Origin: Panorpa germanica
Lineage: Eukaryota > Arthropoda > Insecta > Mecoptera > Panorpidae
Length of the DNA stretch: 64,000 bases
Direction: 5' to 3'
Assembly (NCBI GenBank): GCA_963678705.1
Contig: OY783206.1
Location: forward strand, 26,361,807 to 26,425,806
Below the pieces are notes generated by a model, which did not search any database, was not told where the DNA came from, and saw nothing but the letters and a program-made list of their open reading frames with translations. This document shows, piece by piece, positions 60,501 to 64,000 of the stretch. A program made the position numbers and the translations under genes. The first letter of the stretch is position 1, and every line of letters starts with the position of its first letter.

Positions 60501-63211
60501 AATATGAAATCGTTCAAATGTCATCCGCGGCACGAGTACGATAAGTCCAAATTGCAATAACTCTGCTGCAAAGGATCTGGCTGGATTAGACCAATGGCAC
60601 AAGTTTTATCATGACTGAATAATAAACAACAGATTTCACATACACCGCCAATACAACATGGCCGCCTCAACCTGTCAACATCGAATCGCCCCTATTGGAG
60701 AACCGTATAAATATGCTTACAACGCGTCGAAATATGGATGTTCATTTCTATGTGTTCTAAATTTAGTTATATACATTTAAATTAAATTTTGAAAGTTTTA
60801 TTTAATTTTCTAAAAGAAAAACTAACTTCTAAAAGGAAAGAGTCAAAAGTGAACGCATCATGTTTTTTAAAAGTCTACAAAATTACATTTATGCCGCCAT
60901 GTCCTCGCGATATTCATCCACTTCCAATGTTGCCTTCCTTGCTTGTCTACTTCATTTTTAAGAAAATAAAAACTTGTGACTTTTGTAACTCATGACAACA
61001 TCCTTCTTCAGACGGTAAGTCCAGAGTAACCTGCAAATAACATGGAAACATTCCTGTTACATATTATTAACAATATTTTACTTTTTTTGTTTTAATTGCA
61101 GCTGGTACGATATATTTTAAATAAAGCTTATTAACCTCACGATTCTCTGACATCAGTTGGGGAGTGATTGTCGGGCTGTTACAGTCCAACAAAGCCTACT
61201 TTTGAACGCAACGCAATTGTCCACTTCTTGTCTAATTAAGGGGCTTCTGATTTCATTTAGGGTTCGGTTTTTTAATTCTTGATTGTAATATAGGTCAATG
61301 TATGTATATTGGCGTTTTTGTTTGTTTAAACATCTATTAGCTATTAGCAGTAAATGACGTGTCACACATACACCCATACTCTGTTGGGTCAAAAATGTCT
61401 ATTTCAAGTGTTAATATCTCGTGTAATATTGCGACTTGTTTAAAAATAATTGGGTATTTGAAGTCAACTTTGTGAATAAAAATTAGGGTTCGCAAGCCCT
61501 TTAACAAAATCCGTTTTAAACATTGATTAATTTGCTTGGTCAGTTATCGCTGTTATCAGTGGGAAGCTGCAAATATTGAATTGATTATAAAATAATTAAC
61601 AGAGGGTAAGTTGTGCCGTCGTATCTAATCACTCAATAAATTTCATAGGTCCTTTTCAAATACTAATCTTTGTATCTTCTTTTTCTGGACTTTAGCCACT
61701 GCCAGCTGTAAGTTTCATTTCTAATTTGAACTAATTGACACCGGTAGTGAAGGAATTCGATGTAACAGACAATTGGTTTGACCACATAAAAGAAATTTAG
61801 GTTCGCACATCTGCTTGGTGTCTTTCATCCGGCATCTGAACCTCTAGGCCTGCAGTAATTCTACAACATTTCAAATAACAATTATTTTATGTCACTTAGC
61901 GAATGTAGTTTATGTGTATAGAACGAACAATTGTGATGTTATTGTGATAGAACGATTTATTGTGTGGAATCAAAAGTGATATTATTTAGCAATGAAACAC
62001 AATATCTGCCAAATGTCACAGCAATGACTGTTGTAGTTGAAAACTAGTGCGAAATTTAAAATGACAGCACTAACTAAGCAACCCTTGTATCCGGATAGTA
62101 GAAGTACCATCTAGTATTATCCTCCAAATTATTTATTTATCAATCAATCAAAATACTAACAAATTACTTCTCTCCATAAAGTTAACGGTAAGTCAGAGAG
62201 TGTAATATACTTTTACATTTATATTTTGCAATGTCTAATTAAATTGTATACGAATATTTGTTTGCAAACAATCTTTCATTAAAAACTACACTTCTCGCAA
62301 AGTAACAAAAGTTAACCTCAAAAGCAAGAACTGTGCAACAAATTTACACTGAATTCGTTTATGCCCATTATTAATATCTTGTTTTTTCTTCTATTGCTGT
62401 CAAATCAGATGGCGCACGTAGCGCCGAGACGTTGGGACCGGCTAGTGAGTGCATATCTCATTTAACAAAAGTATTATTCCAAATAATTAGCTTTTAATTT
62501 TATGAAACTAAATGTTTTTTTATTATCTTACTCAGATTGTAAGTAAAGTATTGAAACAAATTTTAATTTTAAAATATTACAAAGAAAATGTTGGTATTTG
62601 CATTTTGATTTCGGTGCATTTTTTCGCCACTGGTTTCCATCTACATCTAAATCTGTTTCCATTACATTTTACAAACTAAATAATTTTTTTTTCCTTATTT
62701 TGACATGGGCAATAATATTTTTCTTTTTCCGTCAATTATTGAAAGTAAACATGGATGCATCATTTTCCTGTATCCCCAGACTGCATAGATTTCCTCTGAT
62801 AGACCCATGGCCCATTTTTATTGGTCCTTTAAAATTCGTGTAATAGGGACAAGTTAGTCTTCAGATTCGGTGCACTACGACTTCTACCTATTTCCAAATA
62901 TGATGAAATAACTCAGCTGGAAGATATTCGCATTGTACAAAAAGATCATCGACGAAATTGTACATCCTGAAACCTATTATTGCAAACCAGTTGGAATGTT
63001 GGTGACCAAGGATGTGATAGAGGGAGAGTAAAGCAATATTTGGCCCCGAAGAGATATTAAATAAATTCATATTTAATATGTCGTTGATTTCTTAACTCAG
63101 TTGGTAAGCAAACCTTTCATATAGACATTGAACATAGTGATACATAGTAATTAAGGTAAGTGTGGAAAGGTGCTATGTCGCTGACAAATACAATATCTTA
63201 CCAAATAGCAT
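51531..63211 (+). CDS. Secreted-peptide gene with about 30 microexons, most of one codon each (3' end not resolved)
   Basis: Exon 1 (51531-51612) encodes a 27-residue signal peptide (MAGIKYFVWLAAFVALVVLV then PTSVAKR) and ends in phase 1 at AGAG|GTAGGC. Thirty further exons follow, each with AG before and GT after: 26 of 3 nt, two of 12, one of 6, one of 36. All are multiples of three, so phase 1 is kept. Joined, they give 48 sense codons without a stop. The mature part has 11 Asp/Glu against 3 Lys/Arg and cysteines at residues 36, 43 and 49 (KCTDDAPWCDDWKICEND region). Twenty-three of the 3-nt exons have a GTRAG donor. Introns are 82-1150 bp and never shorter, as real introns require. The last exon and stop are not identified. 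The model resembles microexon secreted-effector genes (aphid bicycle genes, schistosome MEGs) in style only. Function is unknown. Confidence is for a real microexon gene; single exons may be wrong. Confidence 0.75.
52024..52470 (-). mobile_element. LINE fragment (RNase H-like region), degraded
   Basis: A minus-strand frame contains IPAHKGITGTERRNDPAQQA, matching the W-x-PAH-GI-GNE-AD signature of the RNase H domain in LINE ORF2. Neighbouring frames continue it with shifts. It lies in the first intron of the microexon gene, on the opposite strand. Confidence 0.6.
53051..53460. mobile_element. MITE, family A, copy in an intron of the microexon gene
   Basis: The left end reads ATTCCCACCCACTGTTTTAA. 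The interior shows the inverted family blocks (ACCTTACAATCTCCAATG, GCGCATGCGCACCAAC). The right end is diverged (AAAGCTTCAGATGACGTCAC). Confidence 0.65.
60401..60705. mobile_element. Mariner-type MITE (AGGGTTTTCCAAT ends) in an intron of the microexon gene
   Basis: The left end AGGGTTTTCCAATGAGGGCG and the right end CGCCCCTATTGGAGAACCG are inverted repeats, flanked by TA on each side. No transposase frame; about 305 bp. Confidence 0.65.
61240..61500 (+). repeat. Diverged relative of MITE family B
   Basis: It shares ATTCTTGATTG-like, ATTGGCGTTTTTG and GGGTATTTGAAGTCAACTTT words and ends GGTTCGCAAGCCCT, resembling the family's ACAAGCCC terminus. A similar diverged piece lies at about 41884-41982. 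Confidence 0.45.
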
Positions 63212-63501
63212 GTAAGTAAGACAATGCCTAAAATAATTTAAAATATTTAATTTCGCAAATGTACACAAACATTGAAATTGTATTAAATAAAACGAAATTG
63301 TAGTAAATTGTATTGCATTAAACAAAAAGTAAGAAGTCGAATTAAGATAAGCAACGCCATCTGTTAAGAAATGAGCTATGTTAAATAATATTTGGTCAAT
63401 TCTTATTAATTCAAACGCATAATAATCATTAATAGAGTAATCAATCAATATTGTCAATGACTTCACATCATTTGTATATGATTTGTTAATATCGTATGTA
63501 G
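63212..63501. other. Putative intron after the last recognised microexon
   Basis: AT-rich sequence with no further AG-3n-GTRAG exon that keeps the frame. An AG|GTAAGT junction at 63155-63156, just before the last microexon, is too close to the preceding donor to be a normal exon. Confidence 0.35.
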
Positions 63502-63695
63502 GGATTGCAATCTGGAAAACCGGATCCGTTATCATTAGACCTCTGTAGTAAAAACCTCTGCAGATTCAGTAAATTAAAAAATAAATACGTGAAACCATTT
63601 TTTTGCAATTTATTGAAGAAGTCTAAAACTGTCTCAGTTGATATTAATTGCGAGGAAGAAAGCTATAGTTGCACATTCTGCAAATACCGTTAAAG
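63502..63695 (+). other. Open frame with seven cysteines, candidate 3' exon
   Basis: After TATGTAG (acceptor-like, ending 63501) a frame of about 64 codons runs to TAA near 63695, with seven Cys (LCSKNLCRF, FFCNLL, INCEEESYSCTFCKYR). Joining it to the microexon gene would need phase 0, but the microexons hold phase 1. In phase 1 the same exon stops at 63546-63548. It is therefore either another gene's exon, reached by an alternative splice, or chance. Confidence 0.3.
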
Positions 63696-63903
63696 CGTTT
63701 GAATATTTTAAGAAACAAGCTAAAAGATGTCAAGTGGCCTTCCAAGAAAAATCGGCGATCTTTGGAAGAAAATCCCTTTAATCTGAAAAATATATCACGA
63801 CTGGCTCTGCGTATGCGAGATTCTTGTCTGCATTTTCTTCGATTATTGTTACCTTGCGACATTTGTATGAACTGATTTATATATTGCAGCATTTTATTTA
63901 TTT

Positions 63904-64000
63904 ATGCGTTGTTTAATATATATTTGTGTACTAGTTTTTTTGGTGCAAGTAAACGATTGCGCTGCAGCTACGAAGAATATTGCTTCTCAGCAATATTCCC
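63904..64000 (+). CDS. Start of a second possible secreted protein, cut by window end
   Basis: ATG at 63904 opens a signal-peptide-like frame (MRCLIYICVLVFLVQVNDCA) that stays open to the window edge, with a likely cleavage after CAA. A TATATA lies about 28 bp upstream. An alternative is that it continues the microexon gene, because an acceptor-like TATTGCAG at 63882-63889 leads into the same frame in phase 1. I prefer a separate neighbouring gene, since a hydrophobic start segment is expected at an N-terminus. Confidence 0.5.
   Translation, partial: MRCLIYICVLVFLVQVNDCAAATKNIASQQYS

Larger units (their letters stand above)
51531..63211 (+). other. Microexon positions in the secreted-peptide gene
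   Basis: 3-nt exons start at 52521, 53578, 54168, 54256, 54439, 55592, 56066, 56480, 56618, 56708, 56856, 57239, 57584, 57669, 58123, 58576, 59084, 59172, 59881, 60338, 61012, 61102, 61603, 62536, 63101, 63209. Longer ones: 52667-52678 (12), 61696-61707 (12), 62182-62187 (6), 62409-62444 (36). Donors are mostly GTAAGT or GTGAGT; weaker ones follow 55594 (GTAAAT), 56482 (GTAACT) and 61104 (GTACGA). The exon at 57584 could instead be 9 nt from 57578. A further 3-nt candidate at 58227-58229 (CTTAG before, GTAACT after) is left out of the main model but would also keep the frame. Confidence 0.7.

Noticed and set aside
63147..63156. AG|GTAAGT, a zero-length (recursive) splice site or 8-nt exon
   Set aside because: Only about 50 bp after the previous donor, and 8 nt would break the constant phase.
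1..64000. CRISPR arrays, bacterial operons, riboswitches, rRNA
   Set aside because: None seen; the window has spliced nuclear genes and insect-type transposons throughout.

Overview
The window looks like nuclear DNA of an AT-rich insect genome. Coding exons are split by GT-AG introns, the genes include a Toll-family receptor and an axonemal dynein protein, and introns and spacers are crowded with miniature inverted-repeat DNA transposons and LINE remnants. There are no bacterial features. The species cannot be named from the sequence. All gene models below were assembled by eye from splice signals, reading phase and protein-family resemblance.

Layout. (1) 1-6379, plus strand: the 3' part of a NACHT/ankyrin gene broken by a stop, then a second copy that is almost complete, intronless in its coding part, and carries an N-terminal domain resembling PD-(D/E)XK nucleases of bacterial NACHT defence proteins. 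(2) 10302-47537, minus strand: one 25-exon gene for a dynein axonemal intermediate chain 7 (CASC1/IC97) protein of 998 residues. Its phases and total length are consistent throughout. (3) 17068-24775, minus strand: a complete 6-exon Toll-like receptor of 831 residues lying inside the ~18 kb intron 18 of the dynein gene, on the same strand. (4) 51531 to at least 63211, plus strand: a secreted-peptide gene with an ordinary signal-peptide exon followed by about 30 tiny exons, 26 of them exactly 3 nt long, each between a 3' splice site and a 5' splice site and separated by introns of 82-1150 bp. Joined, they keep one open, acidic, cysteine-containing frame. (5) 63904-64000, plus strand: the start of a second possible signal-peptide exon, cut by the window end.

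The rest is repeats: a MITE family with a GTGAGTGGGAATGA end, a second with GGGCTTGTGTCCT ends, a TA-flanked MITE, a TTAA-flanked element with a hAT element nested in it, LINE pieces, a possible solo LTR, and short tandem repeats.

The most unusual feature is the single-codon-exon gene. Second are the insect NACHT-ankyrin protein with a nuclease-like front end, which recalls the architecture of bacterial anti-phage STAND proteins, and the Toll receptor nested in the dynein gene. The NACHT and Toll genes both suggest innate immunity. No functional link between the genes can be shown from sequence.
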